Of a stretch of 64,000 nucleotides of DNA, positions 35,011-50,000 are shown in pieces. The DNA comes from Solea solea. Taxonomy: Eukaryota; Chordata; Actinopteri; Pleuronectiformes; Soleidae. How positions within the stretch are numbered: the first letter of the stretch is position 1; each line of letters opens with the position of its first letter. The notes beneath the pieces are model-generated. The model was not told the DNA's origin. It saw nothing but the letters and a program-made list of their open reading frames with translations, and did not search any database. The translations under genes were made by a program, and so were the position numbers. Where the stretch lies: NCBI RefSeq assembly GCF_958295425.1, contig NC_081138.1, positions 2,371,001-2,435,000 on the forward strand, given 5' to 3'.

Positions 35011-38000
35011 CTGCACAAGAGGGGAGGAGCCGGGACACACATTTCATTATGCATCCTCATTTTTTTCCTTTTCTTTGTATTTGTCACCTAAATTATTAAA
35101 TAAAAATAAGGGCCTTTATATTAGGGAATGTCTATAAAAAGTCTAAAAATAAAAATAGCACATTGTTTTATATGTCAACTTGTAAAATAAGTATTACTTA
35201 TTTACTTATTTTAGTATCGGAGGTGGAAAGTAATGAATTACTTGCGTAACTGTAACTGAGTAGGTTTCTTGTGTCCTTTGTAAAGTAATCTTTGTGTAAT
35301 TTCACGTTGGCCTGAATGATGAGGACAGGTGAACGAATGAAGGTCCATGAGTGAGAAATTGCAAGCATTTGTGACCTTTGACCCCCCTTTGATCAGCACT
35401 TTAATTAAAAACAATTCATGTGAGATTTGTGTCCCCTTTTTGTCCTCTTTGCACAACAAGAAAGAAAACCTTGTTAAAAAGTAACTTTTACTCTTACTTT
35501 TTTTACTTTTTAGAACAGTACTTGTACTTGTACTTGAATAAAAATGTACCAAAATAGTGTCTCTAGTACTCTTTGCATACCTGTTTAGTATACACAGTAC
35601 AAGTCAACTCTAAACCTACAGCAAACCTTTTCTAGAGCTTCTTAAAGTAACGTTTGTGTGCATTAAAATCATTTCATATCGTTCCTGAAAGTCACTCACG
35701 GTCATTATCGTGGATGATTTGGAAATTCTTGACGGACGCCTGCGTGACTCTGCCGTGGAAGTTGAGGACGTAGGATTGCGTGTCGTCGTTCCACACGGGC
35801 GTCTTGTTGTGGAGCTCGATCACGCTCTCCGTGTTTTTGTTCTGCCACCTGGCCAGCAGGGACTCGTGGTCCTGCGGGGGAAGACGACAACTTCAGACCC
35901 TCATGTCACACACACCTGATCAAGTATCCGTCAGCCCGCTGAGAAACCCCGGCAGTCACGTACGTTTCTGGGGCGGATGGACACTCTCTCGTGGTCCATG
36001 TTCATCCCAGGAATGATAACGCTCATTTTGCGAGGTCCTTTGAATCCTAAGACGTTGGTTTCCTGGAGAGCATACGTCAAAGAATTCATGTTAGATTTAA
36101 AACACAGAGCATTTCGGCTGCTTTTTTTCCATTACTATGTTTCAACATACAGTATATACAGAGGTTATGTGAATATAGAGCGTCTTATATCCTTTTTTCA
36201 GGCAATCTAATGAAACATTTCTTTCATTTTCACCAACTACACAAACACACCTGAGCAAAAACTACTCAAAATGTTTAAAATCGGATGGAATTTGTGGAAA
36301 AAAGTCCACTCGGCCCGTTTTATGAGCAAAAAGAAAAGAACAACGCTCTATTTTTGTTTAAATTTTGGTTTATTTATATCACTACAAAAAATGTGATATA
36401 AAATGAATCAAAATTTTGACTTAACAACACATAAGAAGACGAAAAAAAGCTGATGTTCATTGATTTCAATGCAATATCCCAATTTTATGTGATTATCTGA
36501 GTAAAAATCAGCTATTTTTGAAGGGAAATGCAGTGAAATGCAGTGAAATGCAGTGACGTTATATATATGTATATATATATGTATATATATATATATATAT
36601 ATGTATGTAAATAAGATATTATGTTCTTTCCTGTTAAGTGGGAAGTGATTATTATCTCACTGCATCAGTGTAAATATTGCATCTTTCTTTATAAAATCAC
36701 TTTTATCATGTGCTGTATATTAATCTTATTATTATTATTATTCTCATTATTCTCCTGTGCTTTGTAAAACAGCACAGCTTTGTGCTGAGAAGGTTACTCA
36801 CGTAGCAAATGGCGGCGAGTTCTTGACGCAGATTGCTCGCTTCAAGACTGGTGGTGCTCTTCATGGGGTTCAGGCCGCTGTCATAGACGGTAAACTTGGT
36901 TCCCATCAGGTTAGACCTGCAAAGGAAGAATAACACACTTTTCTACGGCTTGTGACGTTGGATACAAAAGCTATACCACGTATTTACAATAATGTTGTTA
37001 AAAGTACAAGATTAATTGGCAGAAATCAAATAAACACCCCAAAAGTATGTTTGTACAGCTTATAATTGCTGTTTAAATTTGAATTGCTATAGTGTATAAT
37101 TGCTTTACATGAAAAATGGTTTGGTTTTTGTAGCGTTTGGCATTTCTACAGTAGCCCCGAAGGGACAAATCAGTCAGATCAGATCTGTGTGAAATTGTTT
37201 ACATCCTTTCTGGTATGTGCAGGCCACCGTAGTTCCCTGATGTGCTTGTTAAAAAGTAGGAGTTAGAGTTAGAGTTGACTTTTTACTTTTACTTTTAAAT
37301 TATTAGATTTTTAACACTGCCTCTGGTGGGGGAAACGCGGCACTGCACCACTGCAGTGCCGTAACAGCAGTGCTGTGAACCAATTTCCTGACACTATTAT
37401 TACTCTTTTGTAAGAGTGCAATTATTATACGTAATAATGGGTGAGTGTGGTCTCCTTATGCAACCCTCGTCGGCCGCGCCTCTTTCTGACCAGCCTCCCC
37501 CGTGAGCGTCACACGAGGATCACTAGATGAAAGGTCACTGCTGATTTGAATTTAGATCTCCATCATTCAAGTGGGACCGTGATTGCACTGTGATGGTTTG
37601 AGCGGCCCATCGACCAGTGGTCAGGAGGACAGCTCTGAAGATTAAAGGCTGCGCAGAGCCAGATTTGATTAGACTCCACGGGAGTTTCCATGGAGCCACT
37701 AACACAGCCTTCAGGCTGTCAAGAAGGATAACGTCTCCAATCTGACTGTTCCATGTGCATATAATGTATATATGGAAAATGCTTTATAGAGAGAGGTAAC
37801 AGATGCTTTTTTTAACATTTTCATTTCTGGAGCTACAGAAGTACACGCCATTAGGCTCTTTAATATGTCAACATTCATATGGAGGTGCTATGAAAGCACT
37901 CCAGGGTGTTCAATATTCATAGATTAACAGTTAGATCCTGATTTGATTAGGATTCACTCCTCATCAGCTCACTGCAAAGCGTTCATTACGCAATCTGTTT

Positions 38001-41000
38001 TCGTTCGCTCATGAAATCAACTCCGCACGGAATAACTGGGGTTTCAGAAGTCAGGCTTAATATCCATTATTCATGTTCTAACAAAAATGCATCAATGCTA
38101 AATTCAAGGCTTGGAAGACACAAAGCACAGGCTTTGGATTCAAACTGCAACGACAGTGCCAAAGTCAAATAAAGAATCGTGTAGATAATTTGCAGCCACC
38201 AAGGACTTACCTCAGTTTACCAATGAAACTCTCGCCTCCTCTGGACAAATCAGTGGGATCAATGGATATGAGATAATTAGATGTCTTACTCTTTTTCCTC
38301 TTCCTGCCAGCTAACAAAAATACCTACGACGAGGAAGGCACAGAACAAATTAGTATTTGGATGCACGCAGGTTTATGTAAAGCTCAGCAGAAGGAAAACA
38401 AAGACATCTGAATATTTTCTTCACACTGATTCACCACGTGCACACACTCCCGTCTCACCTTCTTGCCGTCCTCCCTCTCCAGGTGAAGGTAGTAGGTGGG
38501 ATACATGCCTCTGTCCATGCCCTTCTTGTCCCGGGTGATTCTGCACTTCACTCGGACCCCCTGCGGCGCGGGTCTCAGGGAGAACTCTTCAAGGTCGTCC
38601 ACGTCGATGGAGGGTTCGTTGACTGGCGGGGTGGGTGCTGAGGCCACCTCCTGTAAGAGAGGAGCACGTGAGAAGAGCCCACATCACGTGAGGTGTTGGA
38701 CCGATGAGACGGACGCATTAGACTCGACTCTCATTAGAACAGAGAAATGAGTCTGAGGCTCAAATCGTCCGCGGGGAGTGAGAAATAGCACACACGCTCT
38801 AAAATAAGGACCGGGTGTCGTGACAGAGGAGGCAAGAAGAGTGGAATGAAAGATTTCATTTGAAAAGGAGCGTAGTATTCTGTATTCTGTATTCTGTAGT
38901 AAAATGTGCATGTTTAAAAGCACAGTATGTAACTGCAGTAGGCCACTAGGAGTCTAACATGGAATGGTGGAGATTGTTGTCTTCTCGTCTCGTTTGTTTC
39001 CTTTTTGTTTTTGTGCTTTTTCCAGAAAGAGTAGTCATGATCCATAACTGGCAAATCCACACAAAAACATTAAAAAAATCAAAAGCCAACGCAGTGGCTA
39101 GCTAGTAATACTGACTACTTCCTGCCTCGCTCTGATATTTCAGAGGTTATAGAAGTTATAGAAAAGATGGTAAAGATTAATATCAATACAAAAAAATTCA
39201 CAGACTTCGAGAATAAAGTATTAATTTACGAGAATAAAGTCATAAATTTACGAGAATAAATTCTTAAATTTACGAGAATAAATTCGTAAATTTACAAGAA
39301 TAAAGTTGTAAATTTACGAGAATAAAGTTATAAATTTGCAAGAATAAAGTTGTAAATTTACGAGAATAAAGTTATAAATTTGCAAGAATAAAGTCTTAAA
39401 TTTACAAGATTAAAGTCTTAAATTTGCAAGAATAAAGTCTTAAATTTACAAGATTAAAGTCGTAAATTTACAAGAATAAAGTTGTACATTTACAAGAAAA
39501 AAGTTGTTAATTTACGAGAACAAAGTCATACATTTACGAGAATGAAGTCTTAAATTTACAAAATTAAAGTCGTAAATTTACAAGATTAAAGTCGTAAATT
39601 TATGAGAATAAAGTCTTAATTTATGAGAATAAAGTCGTAAATTTATGAGAATAAAGTCATAATATTCTAACTTGTTTGTTTTTGAAGAGGAGAGTTGTTA
39701 AAACGAGGGCCGTGGAGCATTTGGTGGAATTGTACTTTAGAATAGGTTTCACAAACAAGGACATATTTAATCTTGTGGCACATCAGCATCACATTGTCAT
39801 AAGTATCAGGACTTTTAAAAGAAAACGCAAAAAGAACCAGGCGGAATTGGAGGAAATTGATGCTTTTGTGGAGGGGGAACTCGCTGGTCGAGCGTTATCG
39901 GGTTATCAGTGGATGCATCAGCGGGTCATTCAGAGGGTTTTGTGGTTTCTCAAGTAACAATCCGACTGATAATTAAGATTTTGGATCCAGAAGGAGTCGA
40001 GGTCTGGCGAGCAATACACCTGCAGAGGCCCCAACACCGTATGCCATTATGGATTCATATGATAAACGAGAGAAACAGTTCCGGCTATTTCCCCCTCCAC
40101 AAAAGCAGCGATTTCCTCCAAGTCCGCAATTCTCAGGTCAGAATATTACGACTTTATTCTCGTAAAATTTGTGTTTACTTTATTTTAAAAAGAGTGAAAA
40201 TCACTGAGTGAAAATCACAGGGATATTACAGTAACATGTAAGTTGTGCTTGGGTAACAACGAAAGCGTTTCAACAGCTCCACAGAACTGGTGTCAGCGGA
40301 GGAGAAGGATTATTCTGCCAGAGCAGCGACAACAACCCCGCAACTTTTAACTCTACAAAACTGTCACTCTGTGGGAGATAAACGAGCTCGTAGGTGGTGG
40401 AGGAGATGGTAACACTGTCAACTGTGAAGTCTCCAACTTTTCCCAGTCAAAAACAACAGAATTTCTCTGAGGCATAACAAGAGAGGAACCAGTGCCTGAC
40501 TCAGAAACATTCATCTGACACGGAGAGAGAACTGGAAAAAGACATTTGACTACATTTCCACCACAGTGGAGTTGTGAAAAACTAGCAATAAGAGTTTTAT
40601 GAGCATGACGATACAAGATGCTGGAGAGATCAGGCAGATACAGAGGGTTTCAGAAAAATGCTGGGACCTAGATCTATCTATCTAATCAATAGAATACATT
40701 TAACAACCAAGGCTTTACTTCATCTTTATTTCAATTATAAAATGTATTTTAAATTGTTTTCCAAACAATTTTAATTCATTTAAAATCATAATCAAGTTTC
40801 ATGTGATCAAATTGCATGTTTATTATATTCATACTCATGTGAAACTATGTTATGAATATCTGTTTGTGAATATGATTTCACAAATGAAATAAAACTTTTA
40901 TTTGCCTTGTTAATCATGGCTGAATCATTTTAAATGATTTTTTATCAGGCATTTAAAAAGTGTAAAAGTCCAAGTCTAAGTCATAATTATTTCTTACACA

Positions 41001-44000
41001 CTTTTTTCAAGAAAAAAATTTGCTTCTACAGGTTCAAGTATCAAGTATTTAATGTGACTTCTCTCACATTTGAACAAAAGCAGGAGTAAAATTATTATTA
41101 TGAGAATAAAGTCGTAATATTACGTATCATAAGAATCTATATGCCATAAAGCCTTGGACCTTCTGTGATTGTACTGATGACGTGGGAGACCGTGTTCGCT
41201 GTAGTTCCCTCCTTCTGGATCCAAAAATGGAATTATCAATCTAATCGTTTCTTGGGAAGAGCGCGCAGATGTAACCAGAAGTAACTTTGCAGTCTAACAC
41301 TATCAGCCATTACCAGAAAACAGATCATTTCCTCGTTCTTCGAAACAAACTCAGTTTCTTGCACAATCTTTTCAAAGCTGATGCTAATGATAACGTGCTG
41401 CTGATGTGCCAAAAGATTGTAGAAGAAGTATTTCCTTATTTGAAAATACCAAACCACAATGTAACTTCACAAAATGCTACGCGTTTCTCATCCTGTCGCA
41501 CGATACAGGTGATCGTCTTTACTTGATTAATAAAGTTTTTATTCTCGTAATGTTACGACTTTATTCTCATAATGTTACGACTTTATTCTCATAATGTTAC
41601 GACTTTATTCTTGTAATGTTACGACTTTATTCTCATAATATTGCAACTTTATTCTCGTAATGTTACAACTTTATTCTCGTAATGTTACGACTTTATTCTC
41701 ATAATATTACGACTTTATTCTCATAATGTCATGACTTTATTCTCATGTCACGACTTTATTCCCATAATATAACGACTTTATTCTCATAATGTTACGACTT
41801 TGTTCTCATAATATTACGACTTTATTCTCATAACATTACGACTTTATTCTCATAATGTTACGACTTTATTCTCATAATATTACGACTTTATTCTCATAGT
41901 ATTAAGACTTTATTCTCATAATGTTACGACTTTATTCCCATAATGTTACGACTTTATTCTCATAATGTTACGACTTTATTCTCATAATATTACGACTTTA
42001 TTCTCATAATGTTACGACTTTATTATCATAATATTACGACTTTATTCTCATAATGTTACGACTTTATTATCATAATATTACGACTTTATTCTCATAACAT
42101 TACGAATTTATTCTCATAATGTTACGACTTTATTCTCATAATGTTACGTCTTTATTCTCATAGTATTAAGACTTTTTTCTCATAATGTTACGACTTTATT
42201 CCCATAATGTTATGACTTTATTCTCATAATGTTACGACTTTATTCCCATAATGTTACGACTTTATTCTCATAATGTTACGACTTTATTCCCATAATGTTA
42301 CGACTTTATTCTCATAATGTTATGACTTTATTCAAATAATATTACGCATTATTCTCATAATGTTACGACTTTATTCTCGTAATGTTACAACTTTATTCTC
42401 ATGTTACGACTTTATTCTCATAATGCTACGACTTTATTCTCTTAATGTAACGACTTTATTCTAATAATGTTACGACTTTATTCTCGTAATGTTACGACTT
42501 TATTCTCATAATGTTACGACTTTATTCTCGTAATATTACGACTTTATTCTCATAATGTTACGACTTTATTCTCGTGATATTACGACTTTATTCTCATAAT
42601 GTTACGACTTTATTCTCATAGTATTAAGACTTTATTCTCATAATGTTACGACTTTATTCTCATAATATTACGACTTTATTCTCATAGTTTTAAGACTTTA
42701 TTCTCATAATGTTACGACTTTATTCTCATAATGTTACGACTTTATTCACATAATATAAGACTTTATTCTTATAATATTACGACTTTATTCTCATAGTATT
42801 AAGACTTTATTCTCATAGTATTAAGACTTTATTCTCATAATGTTACGACGTTATTCTCATAATGTTACTACTTTATTCTCGTTATGTTTAAGATTAAATT
42901 TTAAATTAAATTAATAAAAAAAGTTTGTCCTTTTTCAACCTTTCTTTCCAACTCTTATGGAGGCAAATACAGAGTCTGTAAATGTTCCACTATCTGCATG
43001 CAGTGACACACAAAGCACAACAAAACAAATTAGAGTGGCAACTAAATGACAGATACCAAAGCACAACAATAATTTCAGGATTTGTGTCACATTATTAACA
43101 CGTAACAGTCATAAAACAGACATTAGGAGCAGAAATGATGAATCAAATGTGTCCTGTGAGCTTTTACCTTGCACGACTTCTTGCTGGTGGCAGAGCCCGG
43201 CCTCGTGTTGCTGTTGAGCTGCGAGGAACTGGAGCTGATCTCGTCTTCGTCGTCCTCTTCTTCGTCAAAATTCATACTGCTGGATATACCTTCACAGACA
43301 AATGTGTGTTTACGACGACAGTATGTCAGTGTCATTCAGAGACCGTTGCCAGTTCTAATGTGAGTCACTGTGTTTCACCGGCAGCCAGCACCACAGCTGC
43401 GGCCCACAATGCTGTGATGTCTGGTGATGTAGTGGCACGGTACCTTTCTTGAGCATGGTGACGCGCAGGTCCTGTTTGCTGTGCGACTGGGTGCAGCTCA
43501 TGACGGGCTCCCCCTCGCTGTCGTCCGCCGTGGAATGGCCCACGGTCAGGATCTGGATCTGGCCGTCATCCGACTGGGAGCCAAGGCCGTCGATCGCTGC
43601 GGGAACCACAGTCACACAGTCACACTGCGTCAGAATAGAACTGTGAAGCTGTTCAGTGATTTATCATCTCATCTCAAGATGGATGGGAATTAAAACAAAT
43701 CAGGAATGTTGTCAAAACGCAAAAATCGGCTTTTCTCATACAATCTGACAAGAAATCAACACGAGTCGTACTTTGAAAGTGAGGTTTCAGAAGATGACAG
43801 TGATTCCTTGCATGTGCACGTAGGTGTTTAGCGTGTCGTGAGTTGGATATTTCATTTCAGTGGGAGGCTGCTTAAATTATTCAGTCACTCTGTACAATGT
43901 GAGTGTACGTAAAAGTACGGCTCCTGCTCTTGTGCTGCAGGAAAATGGTCGAGTGAGACAGAAACAGGCGAGAACAGACGAGGAGACGGCCGCCATCAGT

Positions 44001-47000
44001 CATGTGACTCTGACACGGCTGCCCTGATTAATCTTTTCCCCCCCAGTGGAATCTCATTAGCTCTTTTTTTCCCCCCTCTCCTTTTCTGGGACAACGTCAT
44101 TCACAAAGATGAGCGAGTGTTTTATATACAAAGATGAATAAATATGTGGTTATGAGGCTTCAGAGGTTTTAATAGGACGAGGTTCGTTCTTGCATATCCG
44201 TTCAGAGTCTCTGCCAAGGAGTTTATGTTTCTGGCGACTGTGACTCTGTGTGTGTTAGATGTTGGCAGTGATGCACACACGGGATTTCTTTTCAAACAGG
44301 GAATGTGTTGACTCTATTGTGGGAAACTGAGTGTCCTCCTGTAATAAATCTGTAAAAATACACACGCAACCAGTGTTTTGTTGAAGGAAACAACGAGAGC
44401 TTTGCCTCTGAATCATTCATCGCCCATCTCTGCTGATGCTGTGTCACTTGGCTGACAGACACTCACGCTGTCATGTAACATTACAGACAAGTGTGTCACC
44501 ACAGCGGAGGCGACAGCAGCCAATCCCGCGTGTTTATATTATTATCTGCAGACAGCAGAAACTTCAGTTAATAATAATAATAATAGGAGGATTTTGCTTC
44601 TTCTCTCTCGTATTACGAAGGGTCTCTCCAGTGACTTCAATCTCTGTCTGTGGCGTGTAGATATGAACACATAGAATACAATTATTAATGCCAGTACATT
44701 CTTAAAATGTCAGAAAACGTGCAAATACACCAGAAAATATCTTTCAAAAACCACTCAAACTGGTTAAATGAATAATCGAGTGCTCCATTGGTTCATCTCC
44801 AGCCTTCCCTTGTTTTTTTTATTTCCCTCTGCGATCTCCTCCTCTCTAATTCACCCTGTCATCTTTCCCGCAGCGCGCCTGTCCGCTCGCGTCACTTCTC
44901 TCGCGTCGCCCGACAGCCCCCGTTTGTGTTATCACTGGCAGGACTGACCTTTGTGCTTCCCCCTCCTCTCCTTCTTGTCGCTGCCCGTCTGCGGAGTGGA
45001 GCTGGCCGACGCTTTGCCCTTTTTGGCCGAGCGAGGCGGCTGCGCGTCCGCTGTCACCTTCACCTCCTCCTGTTCGGCTTCTTGCACTTCACGGGGTGAA
45101 AGGAAGGAAGGGGTTGAGATGCATTAAATCTACATTTGAGGGTGAGACTGCAGTTCCCTCTCTACTGTTTACTCATTTGCAGAGTAAGATGGTGAGGCCA
45201 GTGCCTAAAGAACATATTAAAGGCGAAGAAAACCAAACAATATTTTATATTTAAGTGTTGATACGTGATACAAATACATAATTAACACATTTATGCCAAT
45301 AAACACTGCTTAACCTTTAGTGCTCACACGTGCAGCCATGGTGGGAATAATACTCCACTCCTTATATGGACATCCTGGGGGTGTGTGTGTGTTAAAAGGT
45401 CACATATTCAGGCTTTAAAAAATGTGTCCTCTTGTGTGAAGTTATGATAACATTTAATAACGATATAAAGTAGCAATAATTATTGCTTTTCTATTCTTTG
45501 TGTTCAAAAAAACGAGCCAAGTGGACTTTAAACTTCCAAATTCTGAGTTTGACTTTTGCGTTTTTTTCATCGGATTGCATCAGAGGTGTCAAACTGGCGG
45601 CCCGTGGGCCACATTCGGCCCCCCCAATCAATTACATGCGGCCCACAACTTAATATCCTGTTATAATGAAAACATTTTGTCTGCATTATTATTGACTTAG
45701 ATTTTTGATATTAATAGATTCATTTTGCATCATAAATGTGGGATTAATAAAGTATCTAAAATAAAAAAAAAAATTAAAAATGTAATTATTGTAAAGTATA
45801 ATCAGTCATTCCCTATCAAAACAAGCACTTTTACTTTGAAATGATGTGAAATATCATCATGAATATCTTAATTGGTGGAATATTGTGTTTTCATTTTGAC
45901 CAGACTTGATGCTCAGTGGCCCTCAGGTCGTTTGAGTTTGACACCCCTGAAAAAAAGTATATAAGAAACTCTATATTGCACATTCTATTCTTATACCCTC
46001 TGTATAAACTGTACGTTTAAACATAATAATGGAAAAAAAGCAGCTGCAATGCTCCATATTCTAAGGGTTACTGTTAAACACGACACACTTATGTGATAAA
46101 TGTCCCAAAAAGGAAATGATGGCACAGATTTTTGTTGTTGTTGCAACTCCAGGCATAAAGGGAAATGGGAACTGCTGATTAAAATCAATTAAACTGATAA
46201 AAGAGCTCATCAGTCACATTCAGTAGATGGTACAGTATGATGTATTTATCTGCATAACCCACATTTAAAAAAAGAAAAAGCAATAATAGCCTCCCATATT
46301 TCCTTATTATTCAGCTTGTAAGATGTAATAATGATGTGTGGGGGTAATTATGCAACATGTAACAGTGAGTTTTGGGCAGTTAGGCGCTCACCGTGGTAGA
46401 TGGTGCTGCTGTTGCTGCTCAGGTACGACTCCACCAGCGGCGCCTGCTCCTCGCTCTGCTTGGTGCGGCGAGCGCGGGATCTGCCGTCCACGGTCGACTG
46501 CACCATCAGGGGCTCCTGACGCTTCTTCTTCTGCTTCTGCTCCAGGAGCGCTCGCTGGAAGAAGTTACACCGTCTTATTGCGCGTTATTGTAAAGAGTTA
46601 AATCATAAATGACAATGTAAATCACATCAAATACTATATAATTAAAGAGATATCATACACAATAAAATATTTACATTATTTCCCTCACAATATGTATATT
46701 TTCGGACTGCAACTAACTCATTATTTTGATAATCAATTAATCTGTCGATTATTTTCTCAATTTGTCGTTTCATCACCTAGAAAGGATGATGTTTTGTCCA
46801 AAAACCAAACATTATTCCGTTTTAATGATTTCTTTATTATATAAAGCAACGAAAGGAGCTGAAAACTTGTTTTAATTCCTTAAAAACACTCAAACCGATT
46901 CATCGATAATCTGCCGATATCTGAGGACGATAACGCCGGTGCGATATAAACCGCTCCATTTTGAACAACCTGTCCTAACTCTGCGAGTCTTCCAAAGAGA

Positions 47001-50000
47001 GAGAGCTCATCAAATATTGATTGTTTCTATTAGTGGAGCCTGCGGCCGCTCGGAGTCCTGCGACATGTCCTCAGAGGATGACGACAACGCGGGGCTCAAT
47101 CAGCCAGCGCATGGATTTAAACATTAAGACTCGGCACCTGAGGGGAAACGACACGTCACATGAGCCGTGTACATTTTAAAGAGGCTTTTTTCCCATTAGA
47201 AAGAACACGTTTTACGCTGTAATTTACTTTTCTGACGACGCGACGGATAACAAACCTCATCCTGTAAAGCCATTAATCAATAAACGCTTCTTTCATTTCT
47301 GCATGTCTAACTCTGTCGGTGGAGTTAATTGAGATTAAGTGAGTTACTAGGTGATTAATGGCATTTGTCACTTTCACTGACTTTATTGTAATAGATAAAG
47401 CTTTGTTTATTATAATAATAATGGGGTTTTTTTTTTAACCATGTTTTACCCTATAGATTTAATTAACACCGAGCGTATCAGAGACGACACGTTTGCATTG
47501 CGATAATTACGTGACATGTTTGGTCAAATCGAAGCAAAACATGTGGTTATTACGGTAATGGGTTGGAAAAACGACTGTACATACATTAGTTTCCATTTTT
47601 TTGGTCTTTTTTTGGAGACAAAAACTTTAAATGTTACTTTAAATATGTTTTATACTGTTCAAATTTCAAATTTAACACACTCAATCTGGTGTTCATGTAC
47701 AACTGCAGTGTTTTTCCCACATAAACCTTTATTTTTCTTCATTTTAAATTGTTAACATGCAGTAAACTGTAACTAAGTGCCAGATATTGAACGTTAATCT
47801 GGAAAAATGAGCAACAAGCACTTACTTACAGGATCATTTTATGGTTAAAATAAGCAAAAATTTGTGGTCTTGTGGTGCGGTGAACGTTTACTGCACGTCG
47901 TGACGAAACTGCCTTAATTTCCTGGACATTTTCTTATTGTCTGTCCTGTCTGTACGTACCTGTCTGTCTGTCCTGTCTGTACGTACCTGTCTGTCCAGTT
48001 TCTGCTGCCGGAGGTTGGTGCCCTCGTCATCTAAAGTGCTACAAAACAAGAAAAAAGAGGAAATAAGGGGAGAATTTTATATGCTGACAGCTTTTTAATG
48101 ATGATTATGACATGAAAGGACATTTGGTTTATTCATTTTCCTCTGAAATGTTGCACGAGGTTACAGTGCTTTTCAAATCTGAGATACTGAAGTAATAATT
48201 GCAGTTCTTTATATTACAAGATGATTTTTTTCACTTCAACATCGACTCAGTTACTTGAGATCCACTTCACTCTGATCCTAAGTAAAAATGTATTGATTCA
48301 AAATGCTTCATTCCAAAGGTAGCACTCAGCGAACAGTGTCAAATTTCTTCTTACATTTTCTGGATAACTCAAGTTCATTAAAAGGCAAAGAAACATCATT
48401 TTATTTCATTTCATTATAATGGAGCACATGGACTCAGAGACTCCTCGCACAATAAAACACTTCTCCATTTCCACAAAAACCTATCTGGCCGTAGGATTCA
48501 TCCTAGTTTTCCCAAGCCGTGTGGATTATGGATTAACGTCCGAAAGGCCATCGTAAGATAATTTGCATTTAAAAACAGCTTCAGGAAGAGTCACGGTTAC
48601 CATAACAACAGTTATGGTTTTTCCATCACTGTCACACTTGAGTCAAAGTCTAAGGGAACGCATGAGCAGCAGCAGCCTGCTGGATGTCACAATAAAAGCA
48701 CAGACAGAGAGTCTCAGACGCTGCAAAGACGATTCATCCCTTTGAGGTGAGTGATAGACTTTGGCCTCTATCAATAAAACCCACAACTTGAAAATGGACG
48801 GATGTAGAACTGGATGGATCATTACTAAAGGGAAAAATATTAAAGGGCGTACAGAAACGCATCAAACCCTTCCTGTAACAACTTGAGGATTTTGAGTCCT
48901 GGCTCCGCTCTGCTTCTCTGACACACACCGACCAAACTGTAGGACATTCATGTGACCTTGTGCTTGTACGCTGTCACAAGGAATGAACAAAGACTAGTAA
49001 CGGGGTCGAAAACTGGCTAAAAAAACATGAAGCTTATGCAAATTCTTTAATGGAGGACGTGATCACCACTCAGCAGATAAAGCAGCATCAACGGAGCGCT
49101 CCTCCTGGATTAAGTGCTCTCCCCGACATGATCCTGTTAGTGTCGACAGATGCTGCTATCCATGTACATTTCTAAAAAAAACAAAAACAACCTCTTCAGG
49201 AAATTCAATATCTGGCGAGAAGGAAATGAGGAGGATTCGGGCGCGATAATAGCGCCATGTTGTCCCAGCAGCTGCAGCACGCGGCTGACCACATGTCTGA
49301 TCTCAGCTCGAGCGGAGAGTTCAAACGCAACAGGGTTTTTACGGCTTCCTCCTCCGCAGAGAACGCCACCAGGATTGAGCCGCACGTTATTTGATTTTGT
49401 GCACTGCCCTGCGCCCAGACATCGACGTCCGCGGCCAAAGCAAACAACTGGAGGTCAGTGTAGCACGAGCAATGACGGCGAGATGAATGTCTGCATGGTT
49501 CAGTTTCACCACATGAGTCTCTCTCTGTCTCTGCAGCACGGAATAAAAGCCTCTTACAGCACAAACACTCACATAAATGACTCTGTGTGTGGTGTGATGC
49601 TCGTCTGTCGTGTTTCTTTAGTCGTGAAATAAGTTCAACGATGCATAATATTATTATTATAATAAGAAGAAGAACAAATGAGGCATCAATGCACTCCAAG
49701 GATAACAATTGGGGTCTTTTTTTAATCCTGAATTTATAAATTCTATGAATTTCCTCGATTTCTGTCCTTAACTTCTTGACTTATGCTGCTCACAATCAAA
49801 CACAGTAATAACACCAGCAGCGATGATGATTATTAATATAATAAACTATATTGTAAAACTTCATTTCATGAAGAGATGTAACTACTTAATACAGCAATAT
49901 AATAGAAAGTTGTGTTGTAGGCTTAACAACTACTACAACAGTGCAGGAAACCATTGTCCACATTAAACTAGTGCAGAAATATCGATGTTATTCATCTTGG

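Noticed and set aside
39208..42888. Regular ~21-bp repeats resembling a CRISPR array
   Set aside because: Units are contiguous with no unique spacers, in a vertebrate intron next to transposase remnants; they are minisatellites.
49150..49708. 160- and 167-codon frames on opposite strands in tub intron 1
   Set aside because: No family resemblance, no splice-site context, and they overlap each other in antisense; chance open frames.
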